Position numbers and translations under genes: made by a program. From Carboxylicivirga sp. M1479 (GTDB lineage: Bacteria; Bacteroidota; Bacteroidia; Bacteroidales; Marinilabiliaceae), in NCBI RefSeq assembly GCF_007097485.1, contig NZ_VKDE01000031.1, forward strand, positions 1-64,000: a stretch of 64,000 nt of DNA, read 5' to 3'. Numbering within the stretch: the first letter of the stretch is position 1; every line of letters begins with the position of its first letter. The notes under the pieces were generated by a model that saw nothing but the letters and a program-made list of their open reading frames with translations, made no database searches and had not been told where the DNA came from. Positions 39,238 through 47,337 of the stretch are shown one piece after another.

Positions 39238-39708
39238 TTAGAAGGAACATTGTTTTATTAATTTCTTCATGTATGTCAGTGCAGTGCAGTGCTCATCTTC
39301 AGACGGCGCCCATGGGGCAAAGTGTTTGTCGTTGTGTGGGTTGTAAGGTCCATCTTTAACTTCATAAACACAGGTGTTGGGCTCGAGAGCGATTATTGTG
39401 TGATAACGGCCGGGAGGTATTTCAATTCCGAAGATGCCTTTCTCCCTGTTAAGTATGCTTGATTGTTTAATAGAGCCATCATCATTAAAAAGAATAACTA
39501 ATAATTGTCCTTTTAAAATGATGAATGCTTCACGTTTGTCGGGGTTCTCATGTTTGTGTGGCTGCACGTAACTATTGGGTTCTATTCCATTTAACATGCG
39601 CTGTAGTAAATCGTCATCATTTTTATGAAAGTTGTAATTAGTCCGTTTGCGTACTGATTTTACTGCTTTATCGGATAGTTGTTTCAAAAGGCTATTATCA
39701 ATAATCAT
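39238..39708 (-). CDS. WbuC-family cupin protein
   Basis: 156 residues from MIIDNSLLKQLSDKAVKS. A cupin fold is indicated by SYVQPHKHENPDKREAFIIL (His pair and Glu/metal-binding strand) and GIEIPPGRYHTIIALEPN (second cupin motif). The family is usually found in O-antigen or capsule loci but its reaction is not established. Here it is next to a signalling gene, with no polysaccharide cluster, so context gives no help. Confidence 0.75.
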   Translation of the reverse strand: MIIDNSLLKQLSDKAVKSVRKRTNYNFHKNDDDLLQRMLNGIEPNSYVQPHKHENPDKREAFIILKGQLLVILFNDDGSIKQSSILNREKGIFGIEIPPGRYHTIIALEPNTCVYEVKDGPYNPHNDKHFAPWAPSEDEHCTALTYMKKLIKQCSF

Positions 39709-39842
39709 GGCATGTAAAATTGAATGAATTTTATCTATAAAAATACAACAGTTGGTCAAGTAAACCCTTCCGTTTGTCACTAGTCTATTAACTTTTTAAA
39801 GTTTGTTCGTACAAAAATGTACATACCGTTAGTTGAAAAGAA

Positions 39843-40946
39843 ATGGGTAATACAATTTTATTGGTTGATGATTCTCGGTTAGAGTTAGAAATTCTTACTG
39901 GTATCATTACAAAAGATGAACCGTTCCGGAACATTGTTACTGCGAACAATGGAGAGGAAGCTTGCCGAATGGCTGTTCGGCATCAACCTGATTTGATTAT
40001 TATCGATTGGGAGATGCCTGGTATGAATGGTATTGATACTTTAAAAGTTTTAAAGAAAAATGACCTGACAAAGAATTTACCCGTTATTCTTATTTCAGGT
40101 GTTGAGTTTACCGATAAAATTAAAGAAGCATTTAGTGAGGGAGCTGCCGATTTTATTCAAAAGCCGGTTAATCCTGAGGAGTTGCACGCACGCGTGAATT
40201 CAGTTTTACGCAATTATGCTCATTTCAAATCACTAAAGGATCAATCCAATAAGCTCACATTAGCCAATCATAAAAATGAACGGATACTTCGCTCTATTTT
40301 GCCTCTACCCATATTAATGCAAATCAAAGAGTACGGATCAATTCCGCCAAAGCGTTATAAAGATTGCGTGGCTATTTTTGTTGACATGGTAGATTTTACT
40401 ACTAAAACCGGCAAGATGTCGCCATCGGTATTGTTGCGCGAATTACACGAACTATTTAATGGTTTTGATGCTGTAATTGATGAGCACTTTTGTACTCGCA
40501 TAAAAACAGTGGGGGATGCTTACATTGCCGTTTGTGGCATGTTTTATACGCCTGATAAAATTGAAATAGAAGCTGCCTCAGCCGCTGTGAAGATTCGTGA
40601 ATACATTATTAAACGAAATACAGAGAGTCAGATTAAATGGGAAGTGAAAATAGGCCTATACAATGGTGATATTATCGGTAGTTCAGTAAGTCCGAGTAAC
40701 CTTAGTTTTGATATATTCGGAGAAACGGTTAACATGGCTTCGCGCTTTCAAACCATGTGTGAACCCATGCAAATTAATGTGTCGGAGAGTTTGAGTAAAC
40801 CCCTGTCTGAAGCCTACAAGTTAATTACTCGTGTTCCTCGTAAAGTAAAAGGCAAAGGTGTGATGCCAATGTACTACATCCATCATCCTATAAAAACAAT
40901 AGAAAAAGAGGAGGTAGTACTAATGCCTGCCCCCTCTATGCAATAA
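39843..40946 (+). CDS. response regulator fused to a class III adenylate/guanylate cyclase
   Basis: 367 residues. Receiver domain 1-125: acidic Asp9/Asp10, phosphoacceptor Asp55 in LIIIDWEMPG, conserved Lys107 in FIQKPVNP. A short helical linker leads to a class III cyclase domain (about 170-355). Metal aspartates are Asp181 (FVDMVDFT) and Asp225 (TVGDAY); base-selecting Lys221 and Asp290 (FDIFGE) fit adenine; Asn297 and Arg301 (VNMASR) are the transition-state residues. All catalytic positions are present, so phosphorylation-controlled cAMP synthesis is likely. No cognate kinase is adjacent. Confidence 0.85.
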   Translation: MGNTILLVDDSRLELEILTGIITKDEPFRNIVTANNGEEACRMAVRHQPDLIIIDWEMPGMNGIDTLKVLKKNDLTKNLPVILISGVEFTDKIKEAFSEGAADFIQKPVNPEELHARVNSVLRNYAHFKSLKDQSNKLTLANHKNERILRSILPLPILMQIKEYGSIPPKRYKDCVAIFVDMVDFTTKTGKMSPSVLLRELHELFNGFDAVIDEHFCTRIKTVGDAYIAVCGMFYTPDKIEIEAASAAVKIREYIIKRNTESQIKWEVKIGLYNGDIIGSSVSPSNLSFDIFGETVNMASRFQTMCEPMQINVSESLSKPLSEAYKLITRVPRKVKGKGVMPMYYIHHPIKTIEKEEVVLMPAPSMQ

Positions 40947-40959
40947 GGTATATCTTTAT

Positions 40960-42645
40960 CTACTTAATTAGCTTCTTATAACGTATGCGATGTGGTGTTG
41001 TGTCACCTAGTCTACGTTTTTTATTCTCTTCGTACTCGGTGTATGAGCCTTCGAAATAGTAAACTTTCGATTCTCCTTCGAATGCTAATATGTGAGTTGC
41101 CACACGATCAAGGAACCAGCGGTCGTGAGAGATCACCACGGCGCAGCCTGCAAAGTCTTCCAATCCTTCTTCAAGCGCACGTAAGGTATTAACATCAATG
41201 TCATTGGTTGGCTCATCCAGTAAAAGTACGTTGCCTTCTTCTTTAAGTGCCATGGCAAGGTGTAGTCGATTGCGTTCTCCACCCGATAAAATTTCACATT
41301 TCTTTTGCTGGTCGTTGCCTGCAAAATTAAAGCGTGATAAATAGGCGCGTGCATTAATTTCTTTGTTGCCCATTCGTATTAATTCATCGCCCTGCGAGAT
41401 GACTTCATAAACCGTTTTTCCTGGTGTGATATCGTCGTGCGATTGATCAACATAGGATACCTTAACGGTTTCTCCAACCTCAAAAGTTCCTGCATTGGCC
41501 TCTTCTAATCCCATAATTAATCGGAAAAGGGTTGTTTTACCCGCGCCATTTGGGCCAATTACCCCAACAATACCATTTTTAGGAAGTGTAAATTCAAGGC
41601 CTTCAAAAAGTAGTTTGTCGTCAAAACCTTTAGCCACATCGTGTGCCTCAATAACCTTCTCGCCTAAACGGGGGCCGTTAGGAATAAAGATTTCAAGTTT
41701 TTCTTCTTTTTCTTTAACGCCTTCCTTCATCAGGTTGTCGTATGCATTCAAGCGAGCTTTGTTTTTAGCATGACGTGCCTTAGGAGCCATTCGTACCCAC
41801 TCTAACTCACGTTCTAGTGTTTTACGTCGTTTTGAAGCTTGCTTTTCTTCATTGGCCATGCGCTTGGTTTTCTGGTCTAACCACGATGAGTAGTTGCCTT
41901 CCCAAGGAATACCTTCTCCACGATCCAGTTCAAGAATCCAACCAGCCACATTATCCAAGAAATAGCGGTCGTGAGTAATACCAATTACGGTTCCTTTGTA
42001 TTGCTGCAGGTGTTGTTCTAACCACTGTACCGATTCCGCATCAAGGTGGTTGGTAGGTTCATCAAGCAATAGAATATCTGGCTCTTGTAGTAATAAACGG
42101 CACAAAGCAACACGTCTTCTCTCTCCACCCGACAGCACGCGAATTTCTTGATCTTCTGGAGGGCAACGCAGGGCGTCCATGGCGCGATTAAGCTTAGTGT
42201 CAAGGTTCCAGGCGTCGTGCTGATCAATTAATTCCTGCAGTCTCGCCTGTTCATCCATTACGGCCTGCATCTTATCAGGATCTTCCAATACTGCAGGGTC
42301 TGCAAATTTTTCGTTGCAGGCCTCGTACGCTTTTAAAGTGTCCACCACTTCTTGAACACCCTCTTCTACTACCTGGCGAACAGTTTTGTTTTCGTCAAGT
42401 TGTGGTTCTTGTTCTAAATAACCGACAGAATAACCCGGTGAAAAAACGACATCTCCCTGATAGTTTTTCTCAAGGCCGGCAATGATTTTTAACAGAGTAG
42501 ATTTACCCGATCCGTTGAGTCCTATAATACCAATTTTGGCACCATAAAAAAATGAGAGGTAAATATTATTCAGTACTTTTTTTTGCGGTGGGAAAGTTTT
42601 ACTTACCCCAACCATGCTAAAGATTATCTTCTTATCGTCAGACAT
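40960..42645 (-). CDS. ettA: energy-dependent translational throttle EttA (ABC-F)
   Basis: 561 residues, two ABC domains without membrane parts: Walker [10 protein letters not shown] and GPNGAGKTT, signatures [11 protein letters not shown] and [11 protein letters not shown], Walker [12 protein letters not shown] and [11 protein letters not shown]. The arm after the first signature region and the linker [20 protein letters not shown] match EttA, which binds the ribosomal E site and gates the first elongation steps according to ATP level. Resistance-type ABC-F is less likely. Confidence 0.93.
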   Translation of the reverse strand: MSDDKKIIFSMVGVSKTFPPQKKVLNNIYLSFFYGAKIGIIGLNGSGKSTLLKIIAGLEKNYQGDVVFSPGYSVGYLEQEPQLDENKTVRQVVEEGVQEVVDTLKAYEACNEKFADPAVLEDPDKMQAVMDEQARLQELIDQHDAWNLDTKLNRAMDALRCPPEDQEIRVLSGGERRRVALCRLLLQEPDILLLDEPTNHLDAESVQWLEQHLQQYKGTVIGITHDRYFLDNVAGWILELDRGEGIPWEGNYSSWLDQKTKRMANEEKQASKRRKTLERELEWVRMAPKARHAKNKARLNAYDNLMKEGVKEKEEKLEIFIPNGPRLGEKVIEAHDVAKGFDDKLLFEGLEFTLPKNGIVGVIGPNGAGKTTLFRLIMGLEEANAGTFEVGETVKVSYVDQSHDDITPGKTVYEVISQGDELIRMGNKEINARAYLSRFNFAGNDQQKKCEILSGGERNRLHLAMALKEEGNVLLLDEPTNDIDVNTLRALEEGLEDFAGCAVVISHDRWFLDRVATHILAFEGESKVYYFEGSYTEYEENKKRRLGDTTPHRIRYKKLIK

Positions 42646-42993
42646 ATTGTAGTTGTTTTTTGCAAAAGTAATGAATAGATTATTAATACTATAGTTGTTG
42701 ATTCATAGAATAGGGCAATCGTACCATAATTGAAGTAAATAAGCGATGAATTTTTACTTAATGATTCGCTTTCATGGATATCCATTTGATTTGTGATGAT
42801 GAGCGAATTCACGAAAATGTGATATGCTGGAGAGAGAAATAGGGTGAGGTCTAATTGTCTAAAAAATTGACACTTCATCAGGCAGTTGTATAGTACTCAA
42901 GCGGTATTTTGGGTGTCTATTTAGAAAGTGAGTTAAGTCATTGATTACCTGTAGTGGTTTCTGTTTCTTTGTAGCACTCAAAGTAAGGGGAAG
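42646..42993. other. 348-bp non-coding stretch
   Basis: Between ettA and the small ORF. Apart from the ettA -7 box I see only AT-rich sequence without strong hairpins or codon bias. Confidence 0.5.
42663..42670 (-). promoter_or_regulatory. probable -7 box for ettA
   Basis: Minus strand TACTTTTG, 17 bases upstream of the ettA start, giving a very short leader. Confidence 0.45.
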
Positions 42994-43170
42994 TTGGGGA
43001 AAAAGAAGTATTCACGGCCTGTTATCCAATCGTATGATCTGGATAGAGATATTTGTTTGGTATTGTCATCCGATGGGTTTGGCGAACTACCAACGCCTCC
43101 TGGTACGCAAAAAACTGATGCTGTAAATACATTTGATGAAAACCCATTTGACCAAACAGCATTTGAATAG
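42994..43170 (+). CDS. small acidic-tailed peptide, TTG start
   Basis: A 58-codon frame starting at a TTG: MGKKKYSRPVIQSYDLDRD, then a hydrophobic ICLVLSS, then DGFGELPTPPGTQ and an acidic tail ending NPFDQTAFE. The layout (KKY-x-P-x-I start, short hydrophobic patch, Gly/Pro and Asp/Glu-rich tail with NPF) is like the many short Bacteroidales peptides of unknown role. An AAGGGG purine stretch precedes the start. No ATG is available in frame. Real but unproven. Confidence 0.45.
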   Translation: MGKKKYSRPVIQSYDLDRDICLVLSSDGFGELPTPPGTQKTDAVNTFDENPFDQTAFE

Positions 43171-43341
43171 TTAACTGTTGAAAGCGATTAGCTGTGGATT
43201 CATGAGCTGAGACGAAATGCGATAATTGCCTTACTTGTTAGCTATGTGTCACAATTTCTAAACTTCTAAATAGCAAATCTTCTGGAACAGGGGTTTGTTA
43301 CTCCCCATAGGAATTCAATAATCGGATGGTATAAAACAAAA

Positions 43342-43373
43342 AAAAGGAGAAACAAATTAATGTCTCTCCTTTT
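43342..43373 (-). terminator. terminator of GIY-YIG/tRNA unit 1
   Basis: AAAAGGAGA / TCTCCTTTT hairpin followed by T7 on the minus strand; the same hairpin recurs after each unit, 374 bp apart. Confidence 0.8.
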
Positions 43374-43375
43374 AG

Positions 43376-43453
43376 TGGGCGATGAGGGAGTCGAACCCCC
43401 GACCCTTCCGTGCATTGCAACGGAATGTTCTAAACCAACTGAGCTAATCGCCA
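43376..43453 (-). pseudogene. tRNA-Val-like sequence with aberrant anticodon arm (copy 1)
   Basis: Same body as the three neighbouring tRNA-Val genes (identical D-loop, T arm and acceptor 3' side), but base 1 is T so the 1-72 pair is lost, the D stem has a C-A mismatch (GCTC/GAAC), and the anticodon arm is replaced by TTCCG-TTGCAATGCA-CGGAA with a 10-nt loop. It is 78 nt long and lacks CCA (ends ACTA). Probably not a working tRNA. Its first nine bases carry the stop codon of the GIY-YIG gene. Confidence 0.6.
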
Positions 43454-43692
43454 TTGATAAGTTTGATAGTTCTTTGTTTACTCTTCCATTTTTTGACTTG
43501 TTTCTCTCTGTCAAAAGCTTCTTTTTTGGTTTTGTATATTTCGAAGTGTGCTACTTCCCAGTCACTAGCTTGTCCAGTGTAACCAATGTGCTTCATATTG
43601 TGCTTAGAAAGTCTTGATTCGAGCGTGTCGCAGGTCGCTCCGATGTAGTACTTATCTTTCGATGGCGAATGCAGGATGTAAAAGAAGTACAT
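43444..43692 (-). CDS. GIY-YIG nuclease family protein (copy 1)
   Basis: 82 residues, MYFFYILHSPSKDKYYIGAT, the minimal single-domain GIY-YIG (UPF0213/URI) fold. Active-site candidates are Tyr5 (FYIL), Tyr16 (YYIG), Arg27 (ESRLSKHN) and Glu63 (DREKQVKKWK). The last codons, ATC AAT GGC GAT TAG, are read from the 5' end of the adjacent tRNA-like sequence. Transcribed with the tRNA array. Likely a selfish or repair-type nuclease, substrate unknown. Confidence 0.8.
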   Translation of the reverse strand: MYFFYILHSPSKDKYYIGATCDTLESRLSKHNMKHIGYTGQASDWEVAHFEIYKTKKEAFDREKQVKKWKSKQRTIKLINGD

Positions 43693-43715
43693 TGGATTAG
43701 AATTTAGTGTACAAA

Positions 43716-43747
43716 AAAAGGAGAAATAAATTAATGTCTCTCCTTTT
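43716..43747 (-). terminator. terminator of GIY-YIG/tRNA unit 2
   Basis: Same hairpin as at 43342, one base different in the loop. Confidence 0.8.
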
Positions 43748-43749
43748 AG

Positions 43750-43827
43750 TGGGCGATGAGGGAGTCGAGCCCCCGACCCTTCCGTGCATTGCAACGGAAT
43801 GTTCTAAACCAACTGAGCTAATCGCCA
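43750..43827 (-). pseudogene. tRNA-Val-like sequence with aberrant anticodon arm (copy 2)
   Basis: Identical to copy 1 except that the conserved T54 of the T loop is C (CTCGACT for TTCGACT), a change that would hurt folding further. Confidence 0.6.
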
Positions 43828-44066
43828 TTGATAAGTTTGATAGTTCTTTGTTTACTCTTCCATTTTTTGACTTGTTTCTCTCTGTCAAAAGCTTCTTTTT
43901 TGGTTTTGTATATTTCGAAGTGTGCTACTTCCCAGTCACTAGCTTGTCCAGTGTAACCAATGTGCTTCATATTGTGCTTAGAAAGTCTTGATTCGAGCGT
44001 GTCGCAGGTCGCTCCGATGTAGTACTTGTCTTTCGATGGCGAATGCAGGATGTAAAAGAAGCACAT
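43818..44066 (-). CDS. GIY-YIG nuclease family protein (copy 2)
   Basis: Same 82-residue protein as copy 1 except MCFF for MYFF at residue 2; the other nucleotide difference inside the gene is silent. Catalytic residues are intact. It starts about 58 bases after the last true tRNA-Val gene. Confidence 0.8.
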   Translation of the reverse strand: MCFFYILHSPSKDKYYIGATCDTLESRLSKHNMKHIGYTGQASDWEVAHFEIYKTKKEAFDREKQVKKWKSKQRTIKLINGD

Positions 44067-44089
44067 TGGATTAGAATTTAGTGTACAAA

Positions 44090-44121
44090 AAAAGGAGAAA
44101 CAAATTAATGTCTCTCCTTTT
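44090..44121 (-). terminator. terminator after the tRNA-Val array
   Basis: Same AAAAGGAGA / TCTCCTTTT hairpin immediately 3' of the last tRNA-Val gene. Confidence 0.8.
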
Positions 44122-44123
44122 AG

Positions 44124-44198
44124 TGGGCGATGAGGGAGTCGAACCCCCGACCCCTTGGGTGTAAACCAAGTGCTCTAAACCAACTGAGCTAATCGCCC
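44124..44198 (-). tRNA. tRNA-Val (UAC), copy nearest the GIY-YIG units
   Basis: 75 nt cloverleaf: acceptor GGGCGAT/ATCGCCC, D stem GCTC/GAGC, anticodon stem CTTGG/CCAAG with loop TTTACAC (anticodon TAC), T stem GGGGG/CCCTC. The 3' end is followed by CTA, not an encoded CCA. Confidence 0.95.
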
Positions 44199-44221
44199 TA
44201 AAAATATATGTCGTGTTAATA

Positions 44222-44299
44222 TGGTGGGCGATGAGGGAGTCGAACCCCCGACCCCTTGGGTGTAAACCAAGTGCTCTAAACCAACTGAGCTAATCGCCC
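44222..44299 (-). tRNA. tRNA-Val (UAC), middle copy
   Basis: Identical cloverleaf to the neighbouring copies; the CCA tail is encoded (44222-44224). 23 bases separate it from the next copy. Confidence 0.95.
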
Positions 44300-44361
44300 T
44301 GAATATTTTCAGGTAATTTCAATAATTACATTTGTAATGATTTCGTTTAATCATTAATAGT

Positions 44362-44439
44362 TGGTGGGCGATGAGGGAGTCGAACCCCCGACCCCTTGGG
44401 TGTAAACCAAGTGCTCTAAACCAACTGAGCTAATCGCCC
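44362..44439 (-). tRNA. tRNA-Val (UAC), first copy of the array
   Basis: Identical cloverleaf, CCA encoded (44362-44364). It is the first in the transcript, about 24 bases after the predicted start site. Confidence 0.95.
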
Positions 44440-44469
44440 CTTTGTGCTGATCTCCTTAGAAAAGCGATG

Positions 44470-44501
44470 CAAATGTATGTCTCTTTTTTCTCTCCTCCAA
44501 A
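44470..44501 (-). promoter_or_regulatory. promoter of the tRNA-Val array
   Basis: Minus strand: TTTG (44501-44498), 20-bp spacer, TACATTTG (44477-44470), a complete Bacteroidetes -33/-7 promoter. It directly follows the folC stop codon. Confidence 0.7.
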
Positions 44502-44502
44502 T

Positions 44503-45804
44503 TTAATTGATGTTTTCTAAAATATCCGCAACGATAAATGTGCTTCCTCCAATGAAAATCAGATCGTTGTCAGATGCATTTTTTTTAGCAGCCTCAAGTG
44601 CTTTGTCAACCGAATGGTATGTTTTGCCATTTAGTCCGTGCTTTTGGGCCATCTCTTGCAGTGTATTTTCGTTTAAACTACGTGGTATGGATGCCTTGGT
44701 AAAATAATAGCTAGCTTTTTTCGGAAGTATATCTAAAACAGCTTCATGGTCTTTGTCGTTAACCATGCCAAGTACAAAATGTAATTGATCGTGAGGCGTA
44801 TTTTGTATTTGCTCCACAAGCATTATCATTCCATCAAGGTTGTGCCCCGTATCACAAACTATTCTTGGGTTATAGCCCAGGTGTTGCCATCTGCCTAACA
44901 ATCCCGTGTTATTTACCACATTTTCTAAACCATCGTAAAGGTGCTTAGTAGTGATAGATACCCCTTGTTTTTGCAATTGTTCAACGCACGCTAAAACGGT
45001 AATGATGTTTTTTTGCTGATAGCTACCTAATAAATCCAGTTTTAAATCTTTATAAACTAATTGTTCATCTTTATATATCTGGAAAATCTGCTTCTCATCA
45101 ATAGAAAATGTCGCAGTTGATATTTCGAAATTTTGATCGGCAAAAACAATGTTTGTTTCTTTCTCTTTTGCAACAGCTTTAAAGACTGGGGCTGTTTGTG
45201 TATGGCTTTGTCCAATAATTAAAGGGACGTCTTTTTTAATAATGCCCGCTTTTTCATAGGCAATTTTATCCAACGAATTACCTAGGAAAGCAGTATGGTC
45301 AAGACCAATGTTGGTAATGGCTGATATTAATGGTGAAATTATATTGGTAGAATCAAGACGACCTCCCATGCCTACTTCCATAATGGCGATGTCAATCTCT
45401 TCCTTTTTGAAATAGTCAAATGCCATGGCAACCGACATCTCAAAAAATGATGGTTGTAGGGATTGGATTATTTGTTGATGTTGCCCTACAAAATCCACCA
45501 CTGCCTGCTCACTTATCATCTCGCCATTGATTCGAATTCGCTCGCGAAAATCTTTAAGGTGGGGCGAGGTATAGAGGCCTACTTTGTATCCAGCTTCTTG
45601 CAATATGGATGCAATGCAATGAGATACAGATCCTTTGCCGTTTGTTCCACCAATGTGAATTGTTTTATAAGCTTTATGCGGATGCTGAAAATATTTATCG
45701 AGAGCGAGCGTTGTTTCAAGATCTGCCTTATAGGCTGCTTTACCCACCCTTTGATACATGGGGAGTTGAGCGAATAAAAAGTCGAGCGTTTCTTTGTAAT
45801 TCAT
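44503..45804 (-). CDS. folC: bifunctional folylpolyglutamate / dihydrofolate synthase
   Basis: Adds glutamate to dihydropteroate and folates. 433 residues of the Mur-ligase type: P-loop HIGGTNGKGSVSHCIASIL near residue 51, MEVGMGGRLDSTNII, NIGLDHTAFLGNSLDKIAYEKAGI, and C-terminal FVLGMVNDKD. Close to and divergent from phoH. Confidence 0.93.
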   Translation of the reverse strand: MNYKETLDFLFAQLPMYQRVGKAAYKADLETTLALDKYFQHPHKAYKTIHIGGTNGKGSVSHCIASILQEAGYKVGLYTSPHLKDFRERIRINGEMISEQAVVDFVGQHQQIIQSLQPSFFEMSVAMAFDYFKKEEIDIAIMEVGMGGRLDSTNIISPLISAITNIGLDHTAFLGNSLDKIAYEKAGIIKKDVPLIIGQSHTQTAPVFKAVAKEKETNIVFADQNFEISTATFSIDEKQIFQIYKDEQLVYKDLKLDLLGSYQQKNIITVLACVEQLQKQGVSITTKHLYDGLENVVNNTGLLGRWQHLGYNPRIVCDTGHNLDGMIMLVEQIQNTPHDQLHFVLGMVNDKDHEAVLDILPKKASYYFTKASIPRSLNENTLQEMAQKHGLNGKTYHSVDKALEAAKKNASDNDLIFIGGSTFIVADILENIN

Positions 45805-45808
45805 ATCG

Positions 45809-45816
45809 CAAAAATA
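45809..45816 (-). promoter_or_regulatory. possible -7 box for folC
   Basis: Minus strand TATTTTTG only 5 bases before the folC start codon, which would give an almost leaderless mRNA. May be coincidental. Confidence 0.3.
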
Positions 45817-45879
45817 TTGCTTATTGTCATTCTGTAGGTGTTTTTTTCTATATCTTTAAGAGAAACAAAACCGTACCTT

Positions 45880-47199
45880 ATGGCTAAAAAGATTTTTATT
45901 CTAGACACAAATGTTCTTCTACATGACCACAAATGTATATACAACTTTGAGGAAAACGATGTAATTATTCCGATAGTTGTACTTGAAGAACTCGATCGAT
46001 TTAAAAAGGGAAATGATCTTATTAATTTTCAAGCTCGTGAGTTTGCCCGTGAAATGGATAAGATGGCGGGAGAAAAAGCCTTTAAAGAGGGTATTCCTTT
46101 GGGTGTAAAAAAAGGGAAATTATTTGTTGCTACAGGTAAGCCAACGCCCGAGGTAATGAAAGAGTCATTTAATGAAAATACCTCCGATCATCGTATTTTA
46201 GCAGTTGCCTTACATGTTAAATCACAGTTTCCGCGTCGTCAAACAGTTTTAATCACTAAGGATATTAATCTTCGACTGAAGGCGAAGTCACTTGGTTTAG
46301 CATCTGAAGATTACGAAAACGACAAAGTGAAAGACATTGATGTGCTTCATAAAGGTGTTGAAATTCATGAAGGATTTGATCGGGAATTGATTGAAGCGCT
46401 CTATCAGCACCAAGGGGTTCCAATAGGCGAGTTTCCGATGAAAGAAGATTTGCCAGCCAACCAGTATTTTGTTCTTCGAAATGGAAATCAATCAGTCTTA
46501 GCGCACAATGATTCTTTTTCTGGATTAATTAAGCGTGTAGAAAAGCATGGTGCGTATGGAATTGAGCCGCGTAATGCCGAGCAAACTTTTTCATTAAATG
46601 CCTTGTTGAATCCCGATATTAAATTGGTGTCGCTAACTGGTAAGGCGGGTACAGGTAAAACCCTTTTGGCCTTGGCAGCAGCCTTACAGCAGCATAAACT
46701 GTATAATCAAATATTGCTAGCTCGGCCAATTGTACCGCTTGCAAATCGCGACTTAGGCTTTCTGCCAGGTGATGTTAACGAAAAGATTGGACCATACATG
46801 CAGCCATTATTTGATAACCTTGGCGTAATCAAAAGCCGTTTTAAGGCCACTAGCCGTGAGGTCAATAATTTGGATGAGATGTTGAAGAACGAACAACTCA
46901 TTATTACACCACTTGCATACATAAGAGGACGTAGTTTATCCGATGCTTTTTTTATTGTTGATGAGGCACAGAACTTAACACCTCATGAAGTAAAAACGAT
47001 TATTACCCGTGCAGGTGAGGGAACAAAAATGATATTTACTGGCGATGTGCAGCAGATTGATTCTCCTTACCTCGATTTACAATCCAATGGATTGGCATAT
47101 TTGACCGATAAGATGAAAGGGCAAGATATATTTGCACACGTTAACTTGGTTAAAGGCGAACGAAGTGATTTGGCAGAGCTCGCTTCTGATCTGCTTTAA
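45880..47199 (+). CDS. PhoH-like protein with N-terminal PIN domain (PhoH2 type)
   Basis: 439 residues from MAKKIFILDTNVLLHDHKC; a frame extension 14 codons upstream is unlikely. Residues 1-140 are a PIN RNase domain with acidic residues in ILDTNVLL (Asp9), LEELDRF and SDHRILAVA, TKDINLR. The PhoH ATPase part begins about 215: Walker A LTGKAGTGKTLLAL near 253, RPIVPLANRDLGFLPGD, Walker B FFIVDEAQNL, and FTGDVQQID. PhoH2 proteins of mycobacteria unwind and cut RNA; the same is inferred here. No antitoxin gene is adjacent. Confidence 0.88.
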   Translation: MAKKIFILDTNVLLHDHKCIYNFEENDVIIPIVVLEELDRFKKGNDLINFQAREFAREMDKMAGEKAFKEGIPLGVKKGKLFVATGKPTPEVMKESFNENTSDHRILAVALHVKSQFPRRQTVLITKDINLRLKAKSLGLASEDYENDKVKDIDVLHKGVEIHEGFDRELIEALYQHQGVPIGEFPMKEDLPANQYFVLRNGNQSVLAHNDSFSGLIKRVEKHGAYGIEPRNAEQTFSLNALLNPDIKLVSLTGKAGTGKTLLALAAALQQHKLYNQILLARPIVPLANRDLGFLPGDVNEKIGPYMQPLFDNLGVIKSRFKATSREVNNLDEMLKNEQLIITPLAYIRGRSLSDAFFIVDEAQNLTPHEVKTIITRAGEGTKMIFTGDVQQIDSPYLDLQSNGLAYLTDKMKGQDIFAHVNLVKGERSDLAELASDLL

Positions 47200-47207
47200 A
47201 ATACTCT

Positions 47208-47240
47208 AAAGGCTCCAGTTTATCGGAGCCTTTTTATTTT
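47208..47240 (+). terminator. terminator after phoH-like gene
   Basis: AAAGGCTCC / GGAGCCTTT stem, 8-nt loop, T-rich tail. Confidence 0.85.
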
Positions 47241-47308
47241 TCTGCTGAGGCAGTCATGGCCTCAATATTCGTTTACATGCAAGTCACATCAGCTATAAGC
47301 TTTTTTCC

Positions 47309-47316
47309 TACCTTTG
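47309..47316 (+). promoter_or_regulatory. probable -7 box for mtaB
   Basis: TACCTTTG, 21 bases upstream of the mtaB start codon. Confidence 0.5.
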
Positions 47317-47337
47317 CATTTTCCATATTTTAAGAAG

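Larger units (their letters stand above)
43376..44123. repeat. two tandem 374-bp units (tRNA-like + GIY-YIG gene + terminator)
   Basis: Units 43376-43749 and 43750-44123 differ at four positions only (one in the tRNA-like part, two in the gene, one in the terminator loop), so the duplication is recent. The unit is bounded on each side by tRNA 3'-end sequence. Confidence 0.85.

Noticed and set aside
42941-43126. Alternative 61-residue frame overlapping the small peptide gene
   Set aside because: The in-frame composition is unusual (Cys, Trp and Phe rich) and it lacks the acidic tail pattern; the frame at 42994 is more gene-like.
43360-43617. Plus-strand open frame beginning MSLLLVGDEGVEPPT across the tRNA-like sequence
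   Set aside because: It is the antisense of the tRNA-like and GIY-YIG gene; the VGDEGVEPPT stretch is the usual artefact from translating tRNA genes backwards. The second copy at 43707-43991 is the same.
43342-44500. Integrated prophage or island using the tRNA-Val as attachment site
   Set aside because: No integrase, phage gene or long direct repeat beyond the 374-bp unit itself.
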